DNA from: Gemmatimonadota bacterium
GTDB lineage: Bacteria > Latescibacterota > UBA2968
NCBI GenBank assembly: GCA_002727195.1
Contig: PBWH01000015.1
Span: forward strand, 117,939 to 174,810
DNA: 56,872 nt
Direction: 5' to 3'
Positions within the stretch are counted from its first letter, which is position 1; every line of letters begins with the position of its first letter. Both the position numbers and the translations under genes were made by a program. The notes below the pieces were generated by a model. That model searched no databases, was not told where the DNA came from, and worked only from the letters and a program-made list of their open reading frames with translations. Shown here in pieces: positions 24,950 through 34,334 of the stretch.

Positions 24950-25057
24950 AGTCTTCCTTCACTTTCTCGTGTCGTTCCTTGATTCGTCTCGGCCGACAAT
25001 AGAAGAAGTAGATCAGTCCACCAATCACGCAGACCAGATCAGCACAGTGTCTTCCAT
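24915..25057 (-). pseudogene. Small membrane protein gene, apparently with a one-base frameshift
   Basis: ATG 25057 has GGGAG eight bases upstream and starts 'MEDTVLIWSA', then hits TGA. One base inserted would continue it into an overlapping frame reading 'CVIGGLIYFFYCRPRRIKER' and 'EKVKEDFANLG', ending TAA 24915: one membrane helix, a basic stop-transfer patch and a charged tail of about 47 residues in all. The second frame alone could start at a GTG before I-G-G but has no RBS. It overlaps the dehydrogenase start by 35 bases, so translation may be coupled. No family recognised. Confidence 0.45.
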
Positions 25058-25120
25058 CGGGTTTTCTCCCTTGCACCCCAGTACCATCGCTCCCGCTCCT
25101 GGTCGGGAAGGGAGTAGGGT

Positions 25121-26584
25121 CTAAGGATCGATCGGCCACATCGGTCGACGAATTCTCGTGTAGGGAAACATCGTCAGGTCGAGCGACGTCAGCCCGGGTC
25201 CATCCGCGATGATGATCTCCTTCGCAATCGGGTTGAAACCCGCCCGGAAATGGACCGCCGACTTGACCGCCAGAATCTGGTAGTCCATGGGGTCGATCCC
25301 GGCCGACCGGAACACTTCGGGATCCCGGGTCTGCACACGCTTGCTGCACACGATCACATCTACTTCGTCGACCCGGATGACGGCAGCGATCCCGATGTCG
25401 CCCCAAGCGCCACGGGACATCGGACCCTTGTACTGAAACCGGCCGTTGTAGATGAGCCGCACACGACCTTCGATATCGATCGACTCCCCGTGCAGGTCAT
25501 CCGTCTTCGCTCCAAGCGTCGCTTTGATCGGTTGTCCCACACCAGCATCGATCGCCTGCTGCGTCACCTCCGGATCGTAAATCGTCGCGACTGCCGCGGT
25601 CGCCTTCTGCTTCAACAGTTCGCGCAGCAGTTCAACGCCGTCGTTGGCACTTCCGCCTCCAGGGTTGTCCGCCATATCCGCGATCACAACCGGGCCCTCA
25701 GACGCCGCTATCCCCCTCGTCACCGCATCCTGGATCGATGTCGGGTGATACATGAACGCCTCCCTTCCCTCCCAAGCAGCCGACCCGAGCCGTTCAGCTT
25801 CTGCATCCGCGACGGCCTGATCACCATCCGCATATGTCAGCACCGCATACCCGAGCGACGGGACGTCGGCAAACGGGAATCCGGCGAACAGCGCCGTCGT
25901 CAGGATCTCCTTCGGCCGATCGGGTCGTAGCGCGTCCGCCCACAGATCGAGATAAAGACCGGCTTCCGTGTGACACATCCCGACGGGTGGCATCATCGGC
26001 GGCTTGTTTAGCGCTGGTATGGGGGAGACGTCCCCGTTAACGATTCGGATGATCAGCTCCGCAGCCTCGGCACCTCTCTCGCCCATATCCGTGTGCGGAT
26101 ACTTCTGATACCCGATGATCGTCGTGGCCTGCTCAAGCATCAGCTCCGTGATATGTGAGTGCAGATCCAGAACCACGACGATCGGTCGATTCGGTCCCAG
26201 TGCATCCCGAACACGGCGGATGGTTTCTCCTTCTCCGTCGTCGATTCCCTCTGCCACCATTGCTCCGTGCAGCCCGAGCAACACACCATCGGCATCGTGA
26301 TGGGCACGGACCCCGTCGACGATGTGGCCAGTCATCGTGTCGAAAGCATCCGCCGTCACGAGACCAGATGGCGTGGCGTGAGCGGCTACAGTCAGAACGG
26401 CCTCGTCCTCTCGCTTGTCGATCACATCGAGAAATCCACCGAGTACGGTCGCGTTTCCGGCATGAGCCTCCCGGATGGCTCCCGGATCCGACAGATACTG
26501 TTGCGCTCTAAATGCGTCGACATCCGTCGGCACGACCGAAAAGGTATTCGTCTCGTGCGCGAAGCCTCCCACAATCCACTTCAT
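25121..26584 (-). CDS. M81-family metallopeptidase (MlrC-like)
   Basis: 487 residues from ATG 26584, with AAGGAG six bases upstream; an in-frame ATG at 26641 is less likely. Family marks: 'VGGFAHETNTFSVV' at the N terminus, 'GVLLGLHGAMVAEG' with following acidic residues, 'VVVLDLHSHI', and 'DMADNPGGGSANDG' in the middle. Named after the microcystin-degrading MlrC, but most members have unknown substrates and occur in catabolic neighbourhoods of uncultured marine and soil bacteria. Predicted zinc hydrolase, cytoplasmic. It is upstream of the small membrane ORF and G1P dehydrogenase on the same strand. Confidence 0.92.
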   Translation of the reverse strand: MKWIVGGFAHETNTFSVVPTDVDAFRAQQYLSDPGAIREAHAGNATVLGGFLDVIDKREDEAVLTVAAHATPSGLVTADAFDTMTGHIVDGVRAHHDADGVLLGLHGAMVAEGIDDGEGETIRRVRDALGPNRPIVVVLDLHSHITELMLEQATTIIGYQKYPHTDMGERGAEAAELIIRIVNGDVSPIPALNKPPMMPPVGMCHTEAGLYLDLWADALRPDRPKEILTTALFAGFPFADVPSLGYAVLTYADGDQAVADAEAERLGSAAWEGREAFMYHPTSIQDAVTRGIAASEGPVVIADMADNPGGGSANDGVELLRELLKQKATAAVATIYDPEVTQQAIDAGVGQPIKATLGAKTDDLHGESIDIEGRVRLIYNGRFQYKGPMSRGAWGDIGIAAVIRVDEVDVIVCSKRVQTRDPEVFRSAGIDPMDYQILAVKSAVHFRAGFNPIAKEIIIADGPGLTSLDLTMFPYTRIRRPMWPIDP

Positions 26585-26745
26585 CCGATTCTCCTTTGAT
26601 CGCGTTCGACATATGATGATTCTACGATTGGCACCGGTCAATCCGCATCCGTCCCTGAGATCCCCTCAGTTTGGGCTTGTCTTTTCCTTCGGGTCTTAGT
26701 GACTTCGTGTTCGGGCATTTTTCTTCTCATTGGAAAAGAACTGAG

Positions 26746-27552
26746 ATGGCATTCAAACTCGCATACTGTGCGCTCCGCTGGCGGGAGCCGGACCTCGAAC
26801 CCGCGCTTGAAGCATTGAAGGAAGCCGGGTGGGACGGTTGGGAGTGTCGGCTCCCGATCGAGTGGTTGGGAACACCGACGCGTATACGAAGGATCTGCGA
26901 CAACACAGGGATGCCGCTGATCTGCTTCTCGGCACAGGGCGTTCCCCAGGATCCGGACCAGGCGAACCAGGAAAGATGCAAACGCCGGATGGACTTCGCG
27001 GCGGAGGTCGGTGCCGATTGTCTATTGTATATGAGCGGCCGTAAGCCGGAAGACCGCGCGGTCACCGACGAGGACATCATCAAATCGGCAGAGGCGGCCG
27101 ACGTCTGGCAGGACTACTCGTCCCAGTATGGTCTCGAGCTGACCTACCACATCCATACCAACACCCTGGTCGACTCGATCGACGAGTGGAAGCTGTACAT
27201 GGCCTACCTGAAGAAGGCCAAGCTCTGCATCGATGTCTCGCACGCCGAACTGTGGAACTACGATCCCGTCCAGTCCCTCGATGACTTCAGCGATCAACTC
27301 AATTATGTTCACCTTCAGGACTACTCATCCTGCACGGTTCGGGAGTATGGTAAATACAACCCCACGTGGGTCGCTGTGGGAGAAGCCGAATGCCTCGACT
27401 TCAAAGGCTGTCGCGAAATCCTGGAAAGGAACAGCTACAGCCGCTGGGTCACGTCCTGCCCTGGCACACCGCCCTATCAGGGTGAAGACGCCGTCAGCGA
27501 AGCCAAGCGCAGCGCCAAGATGTATGAATACTGCAGATCACAAGGCTTCTAA
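26746..27552 (+). CDS. Sugar phosphate isomerase/epimerase-like TIM-barrel protein
   Basis: 268 residues from ATG 26746, with GGAAAAGAA upstream. AP-endonuclease-2-type TIM barrel: 'ALKEAGWDGWECRLP' at strand 2, 'GLELTYHIHTNTLVDS' and 'LCIDVSHAEL' giving metal ligands, 'LNYVHLQDYSS' and the final E in 'VAVGEAECLDF'. Members isomerise or epimerise keto-sugars or inosose, or dehydrate them. Divergent from the MlrC gene across a 160-base spacer. Substrate not predictable. Confidence 0.9.
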   Translation: MAFKLAYCALRWREPDLEPALEALKEAGWDGWECRLPIEWLGTPTRIRRICDNTGMPLICFSAQGVPQDPDQANQERCKRRMDFAAEVGADCLLYMSGRKPEDRAVTDEDIIKSAEAADVWQDYSSQYGLELTYHIHTNTLVDSIDEWKLYMAYLKKAKLCIDVSHAELWNYDPVQSLDDFSDQLNYVHLQDYSSCTVREYGKYNPTWVAVGEAECLDFKGCREILERNSYSRWVTSCPGTPPYQGEDAVSEAKRSAKMYEYCRSQGF

Positions 27553-27780
27553 CAGGTGAGGGCTGTGCCGTCGCCGTACCAGAAAAGACAACATGCCCGT
27601 ATTCAGAAGCGGAATCGGCCTGGCGCAGGCCCTGTCGACTCTCGAATTCTTCGAGCTGGTGGATCTCCGGGTCGGTCAGACCCGTGAGTTCCCCCGTGTG
27701 GGCATTCGCGGGAAACTCATCATCCTAGGCGGTGTTTGTGTGCTTGAAGACGGACACGACCAGGTCACCGCGGACGTGGA

Positions 27781-28038
27781 TCACAAGCAGTCCATCGAGA
27801 CCTTGTCTCCCACCGTGAATCCGTCTACGTCCTCACCGACTTCTCTGATCACCCCGCACACTTCGTGTCCCTGTGCACGCGTGTGGGACTGATTCCACTC
27901 GCCATAATAATTGTGGAGATGGCTCCCGCAGATACCGGAGCATTTTGTATCAACGATCACATAGCCCGGTGGCAGTGCGTCGGTTTCCACATCCTTCAGC
28001 GCGATCTTCTCGATGTCTTCGTAGATGACAGCCTTCAC
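27781..28038 (-). pseudogene. N-terminal fragment of a zinc-dependent alcohol dehydrogenase
   Basis: Reads 'MKAVIYEDIEKIALKDVETD', then 'KCSGICGSHLHNYYGEW' (zinc Cys in the GroES-like domain), 'GHEVCGVIREVG' and 'GDKVSMDCL' before a stop at residue 86. The structural-zinc lobe and the whole NAD domain are missing, and I find no good continuation in the 228 bases downstream. Normal length is about 350 residues. A truncated relic rather than a working enzyme. Confidence 0.7.
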
Positions 28039-28125
28039 CGCAACCCTCCTTCGAACGAACCTGCTGGATTAACGTCCAGACAAGAAAGCGCTGCAGGCCA
28101 GGGCACGCTATGGGATTGGGAGGGG

Positions 28126-28533
28126 CTAGAGAAAAGGCCAGACGGCAGGGCAGATTCGGACCGTCCAAAGAGAAGTCCGGATCCAATTAGTTCGAACGAG
28201 ACGCCTGTGCAGGCCTGGGTCAAACCCATCGATCAGGAGGCGATGACAGGGGACCTGAATCAGGGCTGTCGACAGCCAGATCAGAAGGAGAGCAACCAGG
28301 CCTCCCCGGTAGACTGGAGACCCGCTCTGCTCGAACAAGATGAGGATAGCAGACAGGCCCTCCAGGACCATGAGAGGAGACACGAGAAAGGTGATCCGTC
28401 GTTGGTGCGCGCCCTGATAGGCCGGGTAGGTGGCGGGCGGAACCATGGCCATCAGTGGATAGTGCACGATCTGGATCGTCCAGATCAGACCGACCAGTGT
28501 GAGCGTAGAGATCGCGTGCGTCAGAGCAACCAT
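28126..28533 (-). CDS. Four-helix integral membrane protein of unknown function
   Basis: 135 residues with four hydrophobic segments: 'ALTHAISTLTLVGLIWTIQI', 'ITFLVSPLMVLEGLSAILIL', 'GGLVALLLIWLSTALIQV' and a weak last one. Conserved-looking charged marks are 'HQRRITF' after helix 1 and 'RLVRTNWIRTSLWTVR' at the C terminus, as in DUF1772-like small membrane proteins, but I cannot assign it. Its ATG shares one base with the stop of the flavin oxidoreductase upstream, so the two are co-translated. Confidence 0.75.
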   Translation of the reverse strand: MVALTHAISTLTLVGLIWTIQIVHYPLMAMVPPATYPAYQGAHQRRITFLVSPLMVLEGLSAILILFEQSGSPVYRGGLVALLLIWLSTALIQVPCHRLLIDGFDPGLHRRLVRTNWIRTSLWTVRICPAVWPFL

Positions 28534-29741
28534 TACAGACTGAGCAGGTGTTGGGCCGAGCGCTTGCCCGAAAGGAGTGCCCCCTCGATCGAGGCGTGCG
28601 TCGTGTGATCGCCGCAGACCAGCGGATTCTGGGGAGGACCGGCCGACCGGGCGGGCGGCAAGGCGTGCGGGAGGTAGTAGGCCTTGAGGAGTCGCCAGCC
28701 AACGGCATCGGGACCATACCAGCTGACCAACTGGCCCGCTACCTGGGCGAGGATCTCCTCATCGGCGATGCCAAGGACGGTGACCGAGATCAGAGCCTTG
28801 TCGTCTGGTCCATAGGCCGGTGAAACCGTTGTCGGGACGCAGAGGTTGTTAATAGGGGCCGCGCCTTCCCCGTTCAGAACTAGGGTTGGCCGTCCAACCG
28901 GATCTTTGTCCGCGAGAAAATACAGGCAGGTGACGCCACGCCAGTTGGGGACGCCAGAGCGGCTACGATTCAGCGCACTCAACCCATTCAGATCCGTCGC
29001 CATCACGATATGGTCGGCCTGGAACCCTTCTCCCTTCTGCGACATGACCTGACCATCTTCTACTCGGCTGACAGGTGTGTCCGTCAACACCCGATGGTCA
29101 TCCAGCCGAGCGACCATCTGATCAGGTATGGCCTGCATACCAGATGAGGGCACGGCCGCGCCACCGAGCGCGAAGTGTCCGAACACGAAGTAGAGCATCT
29201 CGGCCGGCACAATGAGATCACGGTCAAGAAAAACACCGCCAAGGAATGGTCGGAAAAATCGGTTGACCATCGCATCAGTGAACCCCATTGAGACCAGGAC
29301 GTCCGCTGCTGTGCCGTCCTCGGAAAAACGTCCATCCGACAGGTAGGACAGAGCCCGTTTGCGCAATGCTCCCACACGCATCTTGTCCTTGAGGGTACCG
29401 ATCGGCGCCGTCAGACCTCGGAGGGCACTGATTGGAGCGCGCCACGGATCCGCCACTTCATGGAAGGCCCCATCGTAGCGTATCAGCACACCTGACTCGA
29501 ACGGATGCAGGTCCAGTGCATCAAAATCGAGGACCGCGTTCGCCTCAGGGTAGTTCTTCAGCAACACCTGGAAGCCACGGTCAAGACGATAGCCTTCCAC
29601 ATCGTCGGTCCGCACCCGCCCCCCCACCGAGTCCGCCGCTTCGATCAGGAGATAGTCGACCCCGGCCGCTTGAAGCTCGAGGGCACAGGCCAAACCGGCC
29701 AGGCCTCCACCCACGATGATCACGTCTGCTCGCTGCATCAT
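28533..29741 (-). CDS. FAD-dependent amine-oxidase-type oxidoreductase
   Basis: 402 residues. N-terminal dinucleotide fold 'DVIIVGGGLAGLACALELQ' with 'ADSVGGRVRTDDVEGYRLDR' being the amine oxidase/phytoene-desaturase ADP-binding extension. C-terminal FAD contact is in 'NPLVCGDHTTHASIEGALLS'. Members oxidise or desaturate amines, carotenoids or porphyrinogens. No carotenoid synthase lies in the window, so phytoene cannot be claimed. It is downstream of the lipocalin gene by four bases and likely belongs to the att-like operon. Confidence 0.88.
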   Translation of the reverse strand: MMQRADVIIVGGGLAGLACALELQAAGVDYLLIEAADSVGGRVRTDDVEGYRLDRGFQVLLKNYPEANAVLDFDALDLHPFESGVLIRYDGAFHEVADPWRAPISALRGLTAPIGTLKDKMRVGALRKRALSYLSDGRFSEDGTAADVLVSMGFTDAMVNRFFRPFLGGVFLDRDLIVPAEMLYFVFGHFALGGAAVPSSGMQAIPDQMVARLDDHRVLTDTPVSRVEDGQVMSQKGEGFQADHIVMATDLNGLSALNRSRSGVPNWRGVTCLYFLADKDPVGRPTLVLNGEGAAPINNLCVPTTVSPAYGPDDKALISVTVLGIADEEILAQVAGQLVSWYGPDAVGWRLLKAYYLPHALPPARSAGPPQNPLVCGDHTTHASIEGALLSGKRSAQHLLSL

Positions 29742-29745
29742 AATC

Positions 29746-30924
29746 CTATAGGGCCGGCGTTGTAGACGACCCGTATCCGGTCATCTCCACAAACCCGACG
29801 CCTATCCGTTCGCCAGTCGTCGTGGTGACATCCACTGCCCCCTCCCAATAGCGGAGCGTCGGAATCAGCCGACTTCGGTTCTCCTGATCACCCATCTGGC
29901 TGCGGACGTCCAGATCGATACCCGCTTCAGGCACCCGGACGCTCCACCTGGACGGATACGAGTCCCCCGATGGGCTGTCCCACTTTTCCAACGGCTGGAT
30001 ATCGAATGCTTCACCTTCCAGATAGGTGGTCTTCGCATCGCTACCGACAAGTGTTCCACGCGCGTGGTCGATGCGTCCTTCTCCGTCTCGCAGGACATAG
30101 AGCATCAGTTCACGACCGTCATTCAGCTGCAGGCTGAACCAGTCCCATCCGACCTGACCGGTCGCTAACGAATTGGTGAAGAACTCCTTGTCCATCCAGC
30201 TCTGCCCGTTGACGGCGTACTGCTTGCCATCGACCGTCACAGATCCGACGGTCTTCAGGCGCGTAAAGCTGTAGTACTGACTCGCCGCCGATCCTTCCCC
30301 CTTGCGACTGAAGCCGTTCGGCCCCTGGAAGATCAGCGGCTTTGCCGGCGTCGTGCTCAGCTCGAACTGAAACCCCAACTCGTCATCCACCGCCCTGAAA
30401 TCAAACGCCTCTCCGTTCCAGGCCAACTCCCACGTCCCCTTGGTCCCCGCCGGCGCTCGGCTCCAAGCCACCCGCCTGTCCGGATAGGCCCCGAACCCAC
30501 CCAGCAACGGCACAGCACGATACAGCACTTCACTGAACCGATGGGTGTTGCCGTTTCTCCCGCTCTCCCCCGTTCCCCCGCTCACCTTCAGGGCGCGGGG
30601 AAGAAGGGAGATGGCCGCGTGTCCCATAATGAGATCCTTCGCCCCCCACTCAGACGTTACCTCCGGCCTCTCCTTAAGCAGCCCCACCCGAAAGAACGTG
30701 AACTGATACCCAAACCGTTTTCCCGTCTCCGCCTCCAGATGCCCGGTGAAGTACCACCACTCGGTCTTATACCCATCCCGAGCCCAATGATCTTCGGGGA
30801 ACGACCACGCATAGTCGGTCTTAGCAATCTCCCATTCGCTCTCGCTGGAAAGCCCAATCGACAACAGGGCCAGACAGGCACCTGCGATGACTAAAGTCTT
30901 CAGGTTCTTCACTTCAACACTCAC
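29746..30924 (-). CDS. AttH/CrtC-like lipocalin-domain protein, exported
   Basis: 392 residues with an N-terminal signal-like helix ('TLVIAGACLALLSIGLS'). The AttH/carotenoid-hydratase-like double-lipocalin fold is marked by 'YKTEWWYFTGHLE' and by 'VNGQSWMDKEFFTN' with 'VGWDWFSLQLNDGRELM'. AttH proteins are regularly encoded after an ABC ATPase and FtsX-type permeases (AttE, AttF/G), as here. Role probably in handling a lipophilic compound at the cell surface. The stop is four bases before the flavin oxidoreductase. Confidence 0.88.
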   Translation of the reverse strand: MSVEVKNLKTLVIAGACLALLSIGLSSESEWEIAKTDYAWSFPEDHWARDGYKTEWWYFTGHLEAETGKRFGYQFTFFRVGLLKERPEVTSEWGAKDLIMGHAAISLLPRALKVSGGTGESGRNGNTHRFSEVLYRAVPLLGGFGAYPDRRVAWSRAPAGTKGTWELAWNGEAFDFRAVDDELGFQFELSTTPAKPLIFQGPNGFSRKGEGSAASQYYSFTRLKTVGSVTVDGKQYAVNGQSWMDKEFFTNSLATGQVGWDWFSLQLNDGRELMLYVLRDGEGRIDHARGTLVGSDAKTTYLEGEAFDIQPLEKWDSPSGDSYPSRWSVRVPEAGIDLDVRSQMGDQENRSRLIPTLRYWEGAVDVTTTTGERIGVGFVEMTGYGSSTTPAL

Positions 30925-30992
30925 TACTCAGGACTCCCACGGACTCGCCGTAGCTGCTCGCAGCGTCGGTGGCCGCCACTCTGAACGCGCTC

Positions 30993-33536
30993 TTAGATTT
31001 CTTTGCTGAGTTCCGTTGCCGGTGTCCGACTCGCTCTTACCGCCGGATATAAACTTGCAGTCACCGCCGCCGCCAAAATGATCGCCGCCTGCTGAGCAAC
31101 CGGCCAGGGGTCGAAATACGGCTGTATCGTCCACCCGAAGTAGGCCCGGTTAATCACATAGATCAGAAGCCCCGCCAAAAGCAGCCCACCGACAGACCCG
31201 AGCAACAACCCGAACAGCCCCATCGCCAGGCCCTTCCCCACGAACACCCTGAACAGCTGCGTCCGCTTCGCACCGATCGACCGATAAAGCGCGAGCTCTG
31301 GAATCTGCTCACGGGCGAGCACGAGCAGCATCAACGTGATCCCGGCGACCGCGATCAGCAGGCTCATCCCCTTCAGGAGCTGGGTAATCGCAAAGGTCTG
31401 GTCAAAGATTTTCATCACTTCCGTACGCAGCCGGCGGTTACTCCGAATCTGCAGCGACCCGTCGGGCAATGTGGCCTTGAGCTCATCGACAACCTGTTCG
31501 GGATCGTGTCCAGGTTTCAGATACAGCGCAATGCTGTTGATCGGCCCAGGACCGAACGCGTCGGCCATCGTCGCCAGATCCATGACCGCTGCCCCACCGT
31601 CGACACTGTAGTCGTAGTAGACACCGGCAACCGGAAAGTGCCGCTCTCCCGTCGTCGTGTAGATCGGAACCGTGTCCCCCGCCCATCGATCGAGCTTACG
31701 GGCTAGCGTTTCACCCACAAACAACCCGCCATGACGGACAACGGCTTGATAGGCCTGCCTCGGCTCCCCATCCAGCAGCGGAAACCGTGACTCCCCTCCT
31801 TCTAACCCCATCTCGACGCCGGCCAAACCGATACGGTGATCACCACTGTAGGCTCGGAAACCCCGCAGTCGATCAATCGCTCGAATGGCCGGATGCGCCG
31901 TCAGCCGTTCGACGATTGCCGGATCTATCGCCCCGTCGCTCCCCTTCCCTCGCCAGGACGTCGGAGCAATGTAAATGTCCGCCTGAACCGAGGTCAGGAT
32001 CCATACGTCGAGGGTCTTCTTGAAACTGCCGATCATCAGCGTGATGCCAATCAGCATGGTGACGGCAATCGCCAGACTCGCAACAGCGAAGGCTGAAGTT
32101 TGCAGACGCACTGCCAGACCCTTCAGGCTGTAGGCGAACCCAAACGAGCTAGCACGCACGAGACCTGAGACCTTGCTGACCGTCAGCGGCGTCAACAGCG
32201 GCAGACCGACGAGCAGCGCGACGGCGAGCAAAAAGCCGGCGTGCTGCCAGGTATGACCGATCGCAACATACCAGATGGTGGACAGCGATAGAAGCAGGAC
32301 ACCGATGAGAAAGGAGAGCGGCGCGAGCGAGCTGATAGCCTCGTGGAGCGTAAAGGAAGCCAGGAGGGATCGTGTGTCCCGACGACTCATATCCAGCGCG
32401 GGAACGAGCGCACCGGCAACGGCACCCCCGATCCCGATCGCAGCGGCCATGACGTAGAGCCAGAAGGGCAATTCCAGGGTCGAGATTTCAGACAGGAGAT
32501 ATAGGTTCGAGAGCGTCGCGCTCACCATACCGACATTGGCTTCGGCCGCCCAGTAGCCGAGCGGTATCCCCAGTGCGACACCGAGCGCGCCTAACAGGGC
32601 GACCTCGCCGACGATCAACCAGAAGACCTGCCTGCGGGTCCCGCCGATCGACCGTAACAGACCGAATTCTTCACGTCGCCGGACCAGAGACGCCTGCGTG
32701 CTGCTGTAGACGAGGAACAACCCAACGAACAGGCTGATCATGCTGAGCGCTGTCAGGTTCAGCCGGAAGGCCGACATCAGCCCCTCAGCCTGCTGCTCGC
32801 GCTGAGCCGGTGTCACCACGCGAACAGACTCACCTAGGCGTCGTGCGAGCTCGGCTTGAACCTGATCGATCGCGGCACCTTCTTTTACTTTGATGTCCAC
32901 CTGATGGATCTGGCCAGGCGCACCGAGGACACTCTGAACCTGCCCGATATCCATCACGACCATCTTTGGGCTGGCCAGTGGACTCAGGGCCTGAAAATCC
33001 ACGAGCGCCCCAACCGTCAGGTCGACCACTCGGGATCCGGCCGCTACCCGGAAGGAATCCCCTTCCCGCCACCCCTCCTGCTCCGCGAGTCTAGGCGTGA
33101 TCGCCGCCCACCCCGACGTCGACATACTCCCCGTCAGATCCGCCGACTCCACTTGCCAGGGAATATCCATTGGCGCAAAGAAGTCGAGCCCGATGATCTC
33201 CAGAAACGGTCGATTCGTGAGTTCCTGCAACCCCTCACCCGTATCGAGAATCACCTCGAGCCGAATCATCGGCCAGGCCGCACGAACGCCCGCAGTCTGC
33301 AAAACGGACGGGTAGAGCGAGTCAGGAAACGACGGCGTCCGTCCCATCACCGACAAATCCGCCTCCCCACTCACCGCTTCCACACTGCCTTTGAACGCCG
33401 CCAGCGCATTCCGGTTGATAATCTGGATCGACAGCACCGACGCCACCCCGAGCGCGACACCGAATACAGTCAAGAGGTAGAGACTCTTCCCCGCCCGAAA
33501 GTGCGCCCCCAGCGCTTTCACAAAGTACTGCTTCAA
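30993..33536 (-). CDS. FtsX/MacB-type ABC transporter permease (AttF-AttG-like fusion)
   Basis: 847 residues. One membrane helix near residue 20 is followed by an extracytoplasmic MacB-PCD-like domain, then a first FtsX block ('LFLVYSSTQASLVRRREEFG', 'LLRSIGGTRRQVF'), a middle hydrophobic segment, a second extracytoplasmic domain and a second FtsX block at the C terminus ('LALYRSIGAKRTQLF'). Such ten-helix permeases extract or move lipophilic substrates from the membrane rather than transport across it. Its start overlaps the ATPase stop by four bases (ATGA). Confidence 0.92.
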   Translation of the reverse strand: MKQYFVKALGAHFRAGKSLYLLTVFGVALGVASVLSIQIINRNALAAFKGSVEAVSGEADLSVMGRTPSFPDSLYPSVLQTAGVRAAWPMIRLEVILDTGEGLQELTNRPFLEIIGLDFFAPMDIPWQVESADLTGSMSTSGWAAITPRLAEQEGWREGDSFRVAAGSRVVDLTVGALVDFQALSPLASPKMVVMDIGQVQSVLGAPGQIHQVDIKVKEGAAIDQVQAELARRLGESVRVVTPAQREQQAEGLMSAFRLNLTALSMISLFVGLFLVYSSTQASLVRRREEFGLLRSIGGTRRQVFWLIVGEVALLGALGVALGIPLGYWAAEANVGMVSATLSNLYLLSEISTLELPFWLYVMAAAIGIGGAVAGALVPALDMSRRDTRSLLASFTLHEAISSLAPLSFLIGVLLLSLSTIWYVAIGHTWQHAGFLLAVALLVGLPLLTPLTVSKVSGLVRASSFGFAYSLKGLAVRLQTSAFAVASLAIAVTMLIGITLMIGSFKKTLDVWILTSVQADIYIAPTSWRGKGSDGAIDPAIVERLTAHPAIRAIDRLRGFRAYSGDHRIGLAGVEMGLEGGESRFPLLDGEPRQAYQAVVRHGGLFVGETLARKLDRWAGDTVPIYTTTGERHFPVAGVYYDYSVDGGAAVMDLATMADAFGPGPINSIALYLKPGHDPEQVVDELKATLPDGSLQIRSNRRLRTEVMKIFDQTFAITQLLKGMSLLIAVAGITLMLLVLAREQIPELALYRSIGAKRTQLFRVFVGKGLAMGLFGLLLGSVGGLLLAGLLIYVINRAYFGWTIQPYFDPWPVAQQAAIILAAAVTASLYPAVRASRTPATELSKEI

Positions 33537-34264
33537 GGCTTTGCCGTTCCGCTCTGCGCAGTGCGCTTTACGCTATGCTCTATCCTCCCGCCGTGAATCT
33601 CCCACACGTCGTCAGCCAGTTCCGCGAACTCTCGGCTGTGGGTAACGTAGACGAGCGTCATCCCCTCCTCACGAGCCAGCGACAGCATCAACTCCATCAC
33701 GCGATCCCCATTCTCGTCGTCGAGGTTACCAGTGGGCTCGTCCGCAAGAAGCAGCTTCGGATCCATCAGCAGGGCACGGCAGATCGCCACCCGCTGCATT
33801 TCACCTCCGGACAACTTCTGTACCGGATCGCCGGCTCGATCAAGGAGGCCAACACGATCCAGCAGACGGTCCACGCGATTGTCGAACGCCTTTGGCTTCT
33901 CATCCGAGATCATCGCCGGCAAGGCGATGTTGTCTCGAACGGACAGATGTTGGATCAAGTGAAAAAACTGGAAGATCAGGCCGACGCGGTCACGACGGAG
34001 AAGCGTACGGGCTTCGTCGGACAACGCAGAGAGGGTCTGGCCAAACAGGCTGACTTCACCCGTCGTCGGCACGTCGATGCCCGATGCAAGATTCAGAAGC
34101 GTCGACTTACCGCTACCGCTTCGTCCCACGATTGCCACAGTTCGACCGGTTTCCACCCGGAAGCTCAGGTCATCGAGAACGGAGCGTGCCTCACTCTCGG
34201 CGGTTTCATAGAGTTTGGAGACATGCTCAAAGGTTAGTGCGGGTTGTTGTTCAGAGAGACTCAC
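33533..34264 (-). CDS. ABC transporter ATP-binding protein (LolD/MacB type, AttE-like)
   Basis: 243 residues from GTG 34264, with AAAGGA upstream. Walker A '[15 protein letters not shown]', Q-loop '[13 protein letters not shown]', signature '[16 protein letters not shown]', Walker B '[16 protein letters not shown]', and switch His in '[12 protein letters not shown]'. Powers the permease encoded immediately downstream. Together with the permease and AttH-type lipocalin it forms an AttEFGH-like unit. Confidence 0.95.
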   Translation of the reverse strand: MSLSEQQPALTFEHVSKLYETAESEARSVLDDLSFRVETGRTVAIVGRSGSGKSTLLNLASGIDVPTTGEVSLFGQTLSALSDEARTLLRRDRVGLIFQFFHLIQHLSVRDNIALPAMISDEKPKAFDNRVDRLLDRVGLLDRAGDPVQKLSGGEMQRVAICRALLMDPKLLLADEPTGNLDDENGDRVMELMLSLAREEGMTLVYVTHSREFAELADDVWEIHGGRIEHSVKRTAQSGTAKP

Positions 34265-34286
34265 TGTATCCTTTCATTGCCGAGTA

Positions 34287-34315
34287 AGACTACCCAAATC
34301 CAGATACTCGGTCAA
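34287..34315 (-). promoter_or_regulatory. Candidate promoter of the att-like ABC operon
   Basis: Minus strand TTGACC (34315-34310), 17-base spacer, TAGTCT (34292-34287), about 23 bases before the GTG start. The -10 box is poor. Confidence 0.35.
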
Positions 34316-34334
34316 ACAACGCCCATTTATATGT

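Noticed and set aside
27593..27892. Plus-strand open frame of 99 codons
   Set aside because: Its second half is the exact antisense of the alcohol-dehydrogenase fragment, it has no family resemblance and no good RBS.
28533..30924. Carotenoid biosynthesis genes (CrtI and CrtC)
   Set aside because: Only fold-level similarity; no crtB, crtE or other pathway gene is present and the ABC genes next door fit an Att-type operon better.
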